This document shows, in pieces, positions 54,030-64,000 of a stretch of 64,000 bases of DNA. The number at the start of each line of letters is the position of its first letter. The stretch's first letter is position 1. The stretch spans positions 1 through 64,000 of the forward strand of contig NW_020312116.1 in assembly GCF_002999335.1 (NCBI RefSeq). Direction: 5' to 3'. The notes beneath the pieces are model-generated. The model was not told where the DNA came from. It was given only the letters and a program-made list of their open reading frames with translations, and made no database searches. The translations under genes were made by a program, and so were the position numbers. The DNA comes from Cyclospora cayetanensis (lineage: Eukaryota; Apicomplexa; Conoidasida; Eucoccidiorida; Eimeriidae).

Positions 54030-55328
54030 CTTCCCGGGCTTAAGCGTCCGGTGTAGGGCCTGTGAAGGATGGCTATGGCGCTCCTGCGGGTGCAGCGAGT
54101 GGAAAAGGACACGAAAGGCCTGGCTTTACTTGCGCTTCGTTAAGGCCTCCTGAAACAAGAGACCACTTTTCGGTGGATTCTGTATCGCGATAATGGCGGT
54201 AACTTCGCGCAGCAGGCAAGAAGTGCTGCATGTGTCCCAGCCCACCACAACCCCCTGAGGGGCCAGGGTTACTATACGCAGAAACCCTGATCTTGAAGGC
54301 AGCGATGACCTTTGAGTTCGTAATGTTGCATGCGAAAGGAGCCATAAGACTCTGTCAACAAGTTCGTTTCCTTGCGATAAACAGAGCTCGGTGATCGTGC
54401 TTCGAGCCACGACACCCGTGTGTTTGGGGCTGTGTGGTTGGCTCTGGTCGGGCCTGAGAGGCGCGAAGCCCGTGCAGTGCGGGTGTAGAGGAGGGACGCA
54501 CACTGGAAGAGAATCTTAAATGTGTGTGCTTGCGTAAGAGACGGGAGAGGCTGCTGGAGAAAGAAGAAACTGCGACAGGCTCAAAAGATATAAACTCGTA
54601 ACGCGATTCTGGCGTGTGCCGAATACTCCCGAGAACCCGAAATCTCGCTAGTGCTGTGATAAATTTGCTTGTTTCATGACTTCTGCTAAAAGATACGCGC
54701 TCGCATATCCAGATGCTGAAGTATGGAAACGCTGTAGTCCCTAGGGATGCTCTCACGGGGAGGAGAAAAGCGGACAGCAAAGGAACTGTCTCGCCCGCTA
54801 GCCCTGCAGCTTATTCAACGACTTCTTAGAACCACAGAGTGCGCGAGAGAAAAATTGGCCGTTGCATCCGAAGGATAGTCAACAAGAACCCTTGGAGAAC
54901 CCCTGTAGCCTTGTGCAGTCAGGAAACACCGCGCTGTCGGGATTCCGTGTAAAGGGGACTCCAGGCCAGCCTTTAGGGCTCCTCCTTTTCGGCAGCTGTC
55001 AACATGCATTGGCTCGACCCAGGGATAGCATGGCCTAATAGCTAGACTTTAGAGGTTAGCCTCTGAGGCCTAAAGCTCAGTGTTTGAGGCATATCTTGCG
55101 GGGATACACAGCAGATTTCCAATGGTCCAGCGGGCAGCCGCGGGGGCCCGCGGCTATGAAAGCCACGCCCCACACTGTATTGCTGTTGCAGGGCCTTTGG
55201 CCTCCATAAAAGTAGTTGCTGCCGCTGACTCCCTTTAATTTCCCAGGGCAGAGTCAGCTGCCTGCCAAGGTTGAGGGGGTTTGCCTGCAAGGCACTCTAG
55301 GAACCTCTCTCCCATAGCGCCTGTAAAG
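54030..55328. promoter_or_regulatory. Divergent region between FEN1 and the IQ-motif gene
   Basis: 1.3 kb between start codons of head-to-head genes. Only short frames. Presumed to contain both promoters; no element is assigned. Confidence 0.4.
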
Positions 55329-58300
55329 ATGGAAAGGGGCCCTTCTCTTTCAGAGGAGGCCATGCTGGAGCTAGATCTGCAGCGTGAGCTCGAAGCGGTT
55401 GCGTACGCCTCCTGGGAGACCTCGGAAACAGGGAACTCCTTTGTCAGTAGGCTATCGGATGATGGTGACTCCGAAGGGGATGCAGAAAGAGGCTACAGTG
55501 CTTCTCATGTCGCCTGCGACTTCGCACTATCTAGGCCATTTGATTCTAAGGACTCCCTCTACCACGGAAACGGTGTGGCCGACGACGGGACGCAAAAAGA
55601 AGGTGCATATGACGATCTGCACGAAAGTCTGCTAAGGCGGCTGAGCCAAAACCGAGAAGGCACAGCTTCAGAGGCAGTGGGGATAGCTCTACAACTAAGA
55701 GAGTCACTGGAAGGTCTGCAGCAGCAGGCAGCATCAACTTGGGGACTCCTGGAAAACAATTTTAAAGAAGCCCCAACTGAGGCACAGATGCAACAAAGCT
55801 CACAAGAGCAGCAGGAGCAAGAGGCACAACAGCAACAGCAGGAAGCGGAGCGACTTGAGGAAGGGCTATTGGAAGACCGAAAACTAGAGCCTCAGAGAAC
55901 CGCTGCTGTAGGCCTCGAGCACAAAGTTGTTTGCTCACACAGGGAAGGGAATGCCTCTTCAACTGTGGATGGATTCGTAGAAGCAGAAACTCCAGAGAGT
56001 CATTTAAGAGAATCGGCCTTTGCCGATAATCACGGGATTCCAAGAGAATATCCACAGGCTCATATGGATCGGGAGGCCTCTACAGAGACAGTGCAGCTCC
56101 ATACAAAGATGAGTTGCGAACCAACTGTAGCAGAGAATATTGAAGGCCTGTGGGATTTTGTCATGTTGGGAAGAGACCCACAGGAGCCACTGGAGGTGCA
56201 GCAGGCAACTGAGGAAATGAACAGGCTACAGCGGGCGCTTCTGGCTTTGAAGGAAGATGCCCAAATGAAGGAGCAGCAGAGAAAAGCAGCAGCTCTTGAA
56301 GACAGAGCACGGCAGCAGGAGCACGAATCAAAGCTAATGTTGATGCAGCAAAAGCACAGGAAGATGCTGCTGAAAGGCAGACAAAGGGAGGAGAAACGCC
56401 GGTCTCAGCTATATGCAGAGCTGAGTCTATGCCCACCAACCGCAGGGCATGACGGCATTGTGACAGTTCTAGCTATTTCAAAAGCCTCACCAACAACAGT
56501 GTCAGATGAACAATCAGCAGTACATGTCGCTGCTGGAAGAGCAGCGGACGCTCATATTTGGGCGAATCCGTCAGCGGCAGTTGTCCATGTGCGCCTAAGG
56601 CCCGACGAGGAATGCGTTCAGAAAACAAGAGGGGCGCCTCTCTCTTTGCCGCATGCCGCAACAGGAGCTGTTACAGGGCGTGAATTGTATAACGAGTATC
56701 AGCCTCACGGCCGTCCAGGAGTGACCCATGGGGAAAGAAATATGGAAGAGGCACCGCGGACTGCCACTGCCATAGCAATTGGCTTCAGGTTGGTTGAATC
56801 CCCGTGCAGCTTTTAGTGTTACGGCCCGCGGAGACACTCCTAGAGAAGCTTTGCACAACGAGTGACGGTGTGAATTCTACGGCCATGCTGATGCAATACT
56901 TGCCATTGCTGTTGTTGCGCTTGGGCCCATCGCTGCATTTTTGCGTTGCTGCCTTTGGGCACAGCTTCTTTTCTCGATCCCGGGAGCAGCGAGAGAGGCA
57001 TCTGCTGTATTCAGAAGAACTGCGGCAGCGCAACTTTGCGTTTATCGCTCAAGACAGGACACAGTAACAAACTTCACAAAAACACCGAGATTTCCTCTAG
57101 TACATTTGAAGTCTTGGAATCCCATGTAGCATCTGCAGTCGAACGTAGTTAGCACCACCAGCGCCAGGAGGAGTTCCACATCTGCTAAAGATGACCACTT
57201 CAAGGCAGTATATAGCACCGTGTGCCAGTGCCTTCCCCGCTCCGCAGACCTCAGGCAGAAACACAACGCACACAATAAAAGTGAAGCGAGATACATCCAC
57301 AGAAAACACAAAGAAGGAAAAAACACCTAAGTACTGAGATGGATTAGACCAGCGAGATACTACAAGAGCAGTGAAAGAGAGAGAAGACAACAGGCAGCTG
57401 GCATTCCATGTGTTACTGCAGAGCCGAACGGCGCGAGATGGAAACTGAGGACAGACGCAGCAGGGCAGTTTCTATGCAGCTGCATCAGCTGACGTATGAA
57501 CAGCCTCATATGGCTTGGGAGGACTCCTGTGCGCAGTGGCAGAGAAAGCTCATGAAGGAGCAGCGTCAACGAATGCTGCTAATGCACCGATCCCTCTTGT
57601 TGGTGTCTCTCTTAGACAAGTGGGTGGAGAGAAGCAAGGATGCGCTGCAGCGGCACGGCCTTGCACTTCTCAAGAAAGCCTTCCAGGCAGCAGCAGCCGC
57701 ACAGAGACGGCACCAGGCTGCTGCGCTGCTGCAGCGCACCTGGAGGAGCAGCTGCTTGAGGGCCCTTGCAAAGCAAACTATGAGGGAGCTACGTGTACAG
57801 CACGCAGCAAGGCAACTGGCTGCCGCCTTGGAGTGTTGGCATTCGTCAGCTCGACAGCGGCTGGCCAGAGGGGCCCTCCAGCAGCTGCAGCAACACGCAG
57901 CAAACCTTAAGGCCCTCTCATCTGGGGCAGTAACGGCAATTGCAGCAGCCTGGAGGGGGTACGCGGCGAGGAAGGCTTTCAGGGTGCAGCGCGCCTTGAG
58001 GGTGTTCCTGTTGCCACAAAATAAAGTCTATAGATGCCGCCTGGAGAAGCTGCAAGCCATCTGGCGAGGAGGCATCACAAGGCAGCAACTGCGGAAAAGG
58101 GGTCTGAGGTTGCCCTGCGACAAGGAAAAGCATCTTTATGCCACGAAGATACAGGTGCTCACGAAGCACCTGCTAGATAACTTGCTCTTGAAGGGCTCAA
58201 GCCTTGGGGGCCCTCTTATGCGGAAACACACCGAGAAAGCTGTTCTTGAGGCGTCGCTCATTACAGTCTTCCCCAGTCTCTGTATATCGTCGTGAATAGC

Positions 58301-61116
58301 TTGCTGTCTCGCTGTTGGTCCGTCTTCGTGTCTGTGTGCCCTGCCCACCACTCTCTCCAGCGTCTCTCAAAGCATCTCCCTTTTGTTTGTAGGCGGCGTT
58401 TCGCGGGCATCGCACACGACGGTTGCTGCGGAGCGGCCGGCTAGCAGCACGGGAACTCCAGCTGGAGATCGACTTGGTGCTGGAGGAGGTTGAGAGCAGA
58501 CATCGGGAGCTGCCCCTCGTCACACTCCCTGAGATCTCCTCTCTCCCTCCACATATGCTCTGGACCTCCAGCTACGGAGTTCCGCCTCTTTTTCGTTCCC
58601 TCAGACTCCCGGAAGCTTTCACTCGGACCATCAGGAAAAGCCTCGGATACGGCTTATTTCAACGCACAGACGTCTGGCAACAGCCGCAGCAGCAAGAAGA
58701 TCTGCAGCCGCCAAGGCTAGAGCAGCCGCACGCGCAACAAGAAGAGCCGCCTTCCTCTCTCGCGAAATCAGCGCAGGATCAAACGCCTGAGTGTCTGCTG
58801 CCGACGACCCCATGGACTGGAGCTGCCTCCTTCGAGAGCCTCCGACGGGTGGGCACTTCTACTCAACAGCAGACTTTGCACTGCCCCGCAAGAGGACTCC
58901 TAGGGTCTCCTAAGCAAGTAGAGGCCTCGAAGGAGCAATTAGATACGCAAGAATCCCCTTTACCCCACACTAGCGTTACAGCTCAGGGGTGCCAACTCTC
59001 GAGAGCTGTTCACACACTTTCCACGCAGTCCCAGAATCAGCAGCAACACCACCAGGAACAACAATCGCTGCTACACCCTCGAGAAAACCCCAAGCTTCTC
59101 AAGAGAAGTGAAAGCCCAGGACAGCTTCAAGGGGCCTTTGAACAATTCGCCACCAAGCCAACAACGCTCAGGAATAATCCTAGCGAGTCTGTCGATTCGG
59201 CATATTCCCAGGAGCACCAAGAGAGGCAGGAAGGACAGCGTGGATCAAGCGAAGTGCGGACTGCGCATGATCATTCCAGACAGCAGCTGCAGGTGTTGCC
59301 AGGCCTGCTGCTGCAGCAAAAGGAGCTGCATGCGCTGGCGCATCAACAGGACACACAGCAGCACCGTCAAAGCAGGCAGCGGACAGGCAGCGTCAACACC
59401 AAAGCCCTTGGAGACCTGAAAGCCTTCCCTAGCAGTGAACACACTTACACATCACAGTAAGTGGATCTATGAAGCGGTTGTCGAAGGACGTGAACGGCAG
59501 TAATGCCTGCCCTCGTCTGCCTTCATCCACTGTTGCTCGGTTACTGGCGTTGCATGCTGTCATGCCCGTGAGTCTCTCAGACCGTCCTGCTGGGGGCAGA
59601 AAGACACGAAGCGTCGGCGGCAGTTGGTACAGGGAGAGAAGTGGGGCCAGCAGTGGAGACCACAGCAGCAGACCATAGTACAGGGCCCCCCCTTGCCTTA
59701 CGATGAGCTCCCCTTCTCTAAGCGAGCGCTCAGCATGCACACAGTACAGAGGCAGCAGCATGTAAGCCAAGGACCTTCACTGTTGCAGAGCCTACAGCCA
59801 GAAACGCAGCACCCGTACTGTGCATCCCTGCGGCAAAAACAGCGTGCAGAAGCCAGCACGTCTGCTTCTGGCATTGGAGGCCAAGGATCGCAAGTGGCAG
59901 CAAAGGAACAGCGCGTTGCAAAGTAAGGCGTTGAATGATGAGGAGGCCGACGATGGCTTGAAACCAGCGTCCTCGTGTTTGCCGCTGCGTCGCATCTGCG
60001 TATCCCTCCTGGGGGCTGCCGGGAAAATTTCTGACTTGAACCAGCCTTGCCGTTTGTGCGCCTCTACGGGTGTGGAGCCGTGTGCTGCAGCGCAATGATA
60101 GGGGGCGTGCAGCACGACTGTCTGCTGGGGCCGATGATAAGGCACCCTCAGCACGCGTTGGGGCACCAGCCAGCTGCGCACAAGGCCCAGCAGCAGCGGC
60201 CACACGCGCGTTGTCAGGAGAAGGAGACGCAGCACGACATGCAGAGCGAGGCCGGTAGTTCTTCGCCGTCCCCTTGTGAAGCTGCCTCGAATCGCCTCCT
60301 GCCTGCCCCCCGAGAGCGTGCAGCAGAGTGCGCTTGCCTCTGGGGACCGTTGGCTGCCTGCCTTTCATCTTCCATATATATATATATATGGCACATCTGG
60401 GGGAGTCGTTATTAATGCTAGCCCAAATTAAAGCTCCCCAGGCCGAGTTGTCGCCCCTATGTGTACTCAGGCTTTACTACAAGGCTCTTTCCCTCAATAG
60501 GAAGGCAAGGACCACTCGCCGGAGGGCCACAGGGACCCCCCTGCTGACATTGCGAGCGCTTCATTTCCAGGGAGACGTTCCTGGGAGCCTCTCTGAGTGC
60601 AGCAACTCTCCTCTTAGTGTGCAGGCGTCTCTTCGGGGCAAGGGGGATGATCCCCTTGTCACCCAAAGCGCGCAAACTAGAAGCAGTACCAGCAATAACA
60701 TAGAAAGCCTCTCAGGGCTTCTGGAGGCGAGTTCCTTAGTCCTCACGGCAGGCCCCTTGAGACAGCGGGAGTGCGTCAGCGCCGCGAGTGTCGCTTTTCC
60801 AGGAGGACTGCAAAGGGAGGCCTCCGCAGCCACAGGGCAGCCGCAAGAAAGCCCTGGTCCAAGGCCAAGGCAGTCATTCAGTAATGCGTTCATAGAGGCC
60901 TTTGGCGTCGAGAAAGCTATGGGCTTCACCTGGAGCAGCTCATTATCCCAAAGTGCCGCGACTGGACTGCAGCAGCAACGCCAGCGCCAGCGGCAGCGAC
61001 CTCTCCTTTCGGAGGTGCGTCCGAGGGCTTTGAGGCCTCGTGGTTTACGTGCACCCCGCAGTTCGGGCCTTGAGAGCTTGCGTAGTATGCCTCACACAGG
61101 GTTAGGGCCCCCTTAA
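55329..61116 (+). CDS. Large coiled-coil IQ-motif protein
   Basis: One gene reconstructed from successive frames. Exons supported by splice sites and phase: 56965-57063, 57422-58154, 58393-59456, 59581-59922, 60091-60327, 60471-61116. The first exon starts at ATG 55329 and runs to about 56460; a short exon near 56505-56588 (MNNQQYMSLLEEQRTLIFG) is likely but its edges are uncertain. The N-terminal half is acidic with Gln/Glu-rich coiled coil. Four IQ-like calmodulin-binding motifs follow: LLQRTWRSS, AIAAAWRGYAARKAF, KLQAIWRGGITRQQL and KIQAAFRGHRTRRLL, the last completed exactly across the 58154/58393 splice. The C-terminal half is Gln/Ser-rich and low in hydrophobic residues. Such proteins bind calmodulin or centrin-type light chains and often sit on cytoskeleton, but no specific orthologue is recognised. 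The exons after 59456 are less sure than those before. Confidence 0.6.
60375..60390. repeat. Short (AT)n tract
   Basis: Eight AT dinucleotides in the proposed last intron of the IQ-motif gene (60328-60470). Confidence 0.85.
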
Positions 61117-62082
61117 TGCGACGTTATTCGTGTATGATCCTTAAGGCCTCCGTTGAGTCTATCAACTGCCTGGCTACCCAGCCGTCTCGAAAAGCATGTG
61201 CACTGCCTTGCGTGACTCTACTGAGGGGTTGCCTAAAGTGTTTCCCCCGTACATCCGGTCAGTCCATGTGTCAGACACTGCACACACTGCTCTATTAGTC
61301 GTTTGTACAGCCGTTCACCCTGCAAGCAAGTATCCAATCTATACGAGGTCCTTGGGGAAAAGGCTCCTAGAGGCCGCACTGCTCTTCTAAAAGGATCCTC
61401 GAGATTTATGTGTCCAGAGAGAGAGTAGGCGAATGCATATCTACCGCTGCGTGTACAATAGCCTTAATTGAAGTTTGCGATTTATGCACGGGGAGGAGGG
61501 CCTGAGGTTCCCCATTTGAACTTGCTGGAGACGCCAGCCAGTCCCCAGCACAACGGGGCCTCAACACTGCAGTCCTGGCTATTGCTGCTGCCGTAACTAC
61601 AGCTGCTGCCTCCAGATTTGCAGTAGCTGCAGCCAGACTGGCAGTTGCTGCCGCTGTGTCTCTCTAGCCATCGAGGAAGCATTTCATAGAACGAAGGTCG
61701 TGAGGCACCAGCAGCAAACGCGCCCCCAAGGCATCTCCCATTCCTCCAGGGACGCGCAGATGAAGCACCGGTTCGTCTCCGTCCACCTGAAGCATCGGGG
61801 GGAGAAGCGCAGAAGCCAGCCAAGAGGAGGAGATAGATCTATCATCGCAAATCATCGTGCATCAGCTGCGGGGCCAGTTCTCAACTGGGAAAAGCGGCCC
61901 TCACATTGTGGAATGGCCGTGCCGCCTCTTAGCTACGGGAGAAGGAAGGCGCCAGGGGTTAGACCATGCGGTTTGAATGCATGCAGGCGGTGTTCAAAGG
62001 TCCCGCCCTTAGAGTGTAGCAGCCAGCCCCAAGAGAGTTGGATGTCTCAGAGAGGAGCGAACCAAGGTGGAAGCGGCCTTTC
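61117..62082. other. Convergent intergenic region
   Basis: About 1 kb between the stop codons of the IQ-motif gene (+) and CLP1 (-). It includes a Ser/Cys/Gly-rich frame on minus (61482-61823) that looks compositional. TGCATGCA is at 61978-61985. Confidence 0.4.
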
Positions 62083-64000
62083 TTATTTGCATCCAGGAGG
62101 GGGAACAACACGATTGAGTGTCTGTTTGCTCACCTCTACGCTGCAGACATGCGCGAAAAAGGCGACGCTTGTCCACGGCAGCCCCCGGAGATCTCTCGTC
62201 GCGGGTACAGCCAAAAGTGAATTTAGCAGCGAACTGGGGAGGCCTCTAAACGGTTCCCACTGCAGCCGAGAGGTCTCTGCTGCTTGGCTGTCTGAGAACA
62301 CCAGGAAAACAAGTGGACACACACACAACAGCTGCAGCAGTGGGTAGTGCGAACGAGGATACTGACACGCGCATCGATCACGAGACAGAGCCACCTGGAC
62401 CTGAAAGGGCCCTGGTGGCGATTGGCCAGTCCTGGCTAGCCACAGCTCGCCGTCTAGGGCCAGTCCTGGCTAGCTACAGATCGCCGTCTAGGGCCAGTCC
62501 TGGCTAGCTAGACACCGCCGTCTAGGGCCAGTCCTGGCTAGCTACAGATCGCCGTCTAGGGCCAGTCCTGGCTAGCTACAGATCGCCGTCTAGGGCCAGT
62601 CCTGGCTAGCTAGAGACCGCCGTCTAGGGCCAGTCCTGGCTAGCTACAGATCGCCGTCTAGGGCCAGTCCTGGCTAGCTAGACACCGCCGTCTAGGGCCA
62701 GTCCTGGCTAGCTACAGCTCGCTGTCCATGGCCAGTCCTGGCTAGCTACAGCTCGCTGTCCATGGCCAGTCCTGGCTAGCTAAACACCGCCGTCTATGGC
62801 CAGTCCTGGCTAGCCACAGATCGCTGTCTATGGCCAGTCCTGGCTCCCGCCTTCCCATGGATGAACCAACACCCAGAGTTCTCGGCAGCTTTGGTAGTAG
62901 GTGCATGAGGACGCCGGACCGTATTTTGCACCACGAAAAGCGTGTGCATGGTACGGAGGTGATATGCCTCCCTGACTTGCGTTTACCTGCTGGCAGGGCT
63001 GAGAGGGGCAGTGCTGCCTTCTGCCTGAGCTGCAGCAGCTTGCACTGGCTAAGAGGCAGCCGTAGGGTTTGGGGAGGCATCGACTGAGGAGAGGCCCCGA
63101 AGAAGTAGCGGCGCAACCAGAGGCGGCGTAGGACGCGAATTCGTGCAGCGTCGGGCTGCAGCAGAGACATGAGGCAGCAGCCGCAGTGCAGTCGCAGGAT
63201 ACAGTTGAATCCACCTGCCAGAGGCAAGAGCCAAAGCCACGCCGACGAAGGTCGCTCGGGATGCGCTTCAAACAAACGCGTGGAAGAAGGACAGTGCGCA
63301 GGATCTTCTTCTTCGGCAAAAGCCTGATGAGAGGCAAGGGTGCCTCACTGCAACTGTGCCTTCGAGCTTCGGCAGAGGAACAACCTCGACTCTCTGGGGT
63401 TGCGGGGGAACTGCTGCCGCGCCTAGCTGCTGCAGTCGCAGCTGCTGCTGCTGCTGCAGGCCCTGCAGCTGCGCCGCTGCCTCCTCCGCAGTGTCGGGAA
63501 GGACGTGATCGTAGATTCCCGCGAGGTCGTGGCAGAGAGAGGGGTGATCCAGCACGACCACCACATCGAACCCGAAGAGCTCTACGAGTTGTTGCAGCTG
63601 CTGCAGCGATGCCTGTTGCGGAGCGTTGGCAATCAAGCCTGCATGCAAGCCCAGCAACTCAGGCGAGCCGTACTATTGGTGGCATAGCGTGGGCACATGT
63701 GCCACGACGACGTCGCTGAGGAGGGGGAATAGACTGCATCTCTTCGGACTCTCCACCGAGGGGCGGCAGGAAAAATGCCCTAGACGCCTACCAGCGCGCT
63801 TTTTCTACGCACCTTCTGCGCAGCTTGAGTGCCTACGTGAGTGGTGCCTACGTGAGTGGTGCCTACGCGCGGGGGAGGCATTTCAGGGGGGAACGTGGCC
63901 TCTTCTCACCTGAGGCTGCTAGGGAAGGCGCATGCGTCTCGTTGCAAGCGGCGGTATCGTCAAGTTCAGCAGGGTCTCCTGTAGCGGCGGCTTCAGAATG
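62083..64000 (-). CDS. CLP1: CLP1 polynucleotide kinase/cleavage factor, 3' part
   Basis: Subunit of pre-mRNA cleavage factor (CF IA/CF IIm) and, in animals, an RNA 5'-kinase of the tRNA-splicing complex. Four exons in the window: 64000-63910 (continues beyond the edge), 63638-63349, 63155-62987, 62276-62083; phases agree and give 247 residues. GLIANAPQQASLQQL then VELFGFDVVVVLDHPSL matches the segment after the kinase core. VEVVPLPKLEGTVA and RVLRRLWLRRYFFG match the region before the C-terminal domain, and SSLLNSLLAV then SVEVSKQTLNRVVPPPG matches the C-terminal beta domain. A Gln-rich insert interrupts the region after VVVVLDHPSL. The Walker A motif would be upstream, outside the window, so kinase competence cannot be judged. 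The protein stops about 15 residues short of the usual C-terminus. The last intron holds a large minisatellite. Confidence 0.85.
62424..62857. repeat. 34-bp minisatellite, about 13 copies, in CLP1 intron
   Basis: Units start with GGCCAGTCCTGGCTAGC at 34-bp spacing from 62424 to 62832. Each unit contains an inverted repeat GCCAG-TC-CTGGC, and most contain CTAGCTA. Units differ at a few positions (ACAGATCGCCG, AGACACCGCCG, ACAGCTCGCTG). It lies wholly in the intron 62986-62277 of CLP1. Because 34 is not a multiple of three it is unlikely to be coding. Confidence 0.95.
63830..63867. repeat. 15-bp direct repeat, 2.5 copies
   Basis: TGCCTACGTGAGTGG repeated at 63830 and 63845 with a partial third copy, inside the CLP1 intron 63909-63639. 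Confidence 0.85.

Noticed and set aside
62424..62857. Regularly spaced repeat considered as a CRISPR array
   Set aside because: Units are contiguous with no unique spacers, in a eukaryotic intron.

Overview
The window looks like nuclear DNA of a coccidian apicomplexan, most like an Eimeria species. The basis is pervasive CAG/CTG trinucleotide runs read as Gln, Ala or Ser inside conserved genes, intron-rich housekeeping genes with GT-AG introns from about 50 bp upward, and repeated TGCATGCA octamers. No rRNA, tRNA, CRISPR array, operon or bacterial-type feature was found. Gene models below were assembled by eye from family similarity, splice sites and reading phase. In eight fully assembled multi-exon models (seven complete plus partial CLP1) the exon lengths sum to whole codons, which is good internal support but is not transcript evidence.

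Layout, left to right. 1-520: low-complexity CAN-rich tract. 2587-6132 (+): five-exon seven-transmembrane protein resembling GPR180/TMEM145. 8575-18396 (-): nine-exon eIF4G with a Gln-rich exon of about 5.2 kb and a C-terminal MIF4G domain. 18397-27864: long, gene-poor, more AT-rich stretch with one candidate membrane-protein gene (23817-25096, +). 27865-28236 (+): small two-exon gene. 28547-31816 (-): TFIIH p52 subunit (Tfb2/GTF2H4), five exons. 32794-40700 (+): RNA polymerase III largest subunit (RPC1), ten exons. 42083-44486 (-): SAP-domain mRNA-export factor (SARNP/Tho1), six exons. 46452-49607 (-): AP-3 complex beta subunit, one exon. 51872-54029 (-): flap endonuclease FEN1, three exons. 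55329-61116 (+): large coiled-coil/IQ-motif protein. 62083-64000 (-): 3' part of CLP1, cut by the window edge.

Functionally the window is mostly gene-expression machinery: Pol III and TFIIH (transcription), CLP1 (3' end formation or tRNA splicing), SARNP (mRNP export) and eIF4G (translation), plus FEN1 (replication/repair) and AP-3 (vesicle traffic). p52 and RPC1 are head to head across about 1 kb and could share a promoter region. I did not find a clear new biological system. The most unusual items are the very large Gln-rich eIF4G with a possible Phe-for-Tyr eIF4E-binding motif, lineage-specific insertions in RPC1, p52 and FEN1, a 13-copy 34-bp hairpin minisatellite in a CLP1 intron, TGCATGCA octamers inside introns and at two splice acceptors, and several GTGCNN 5' splice sites.
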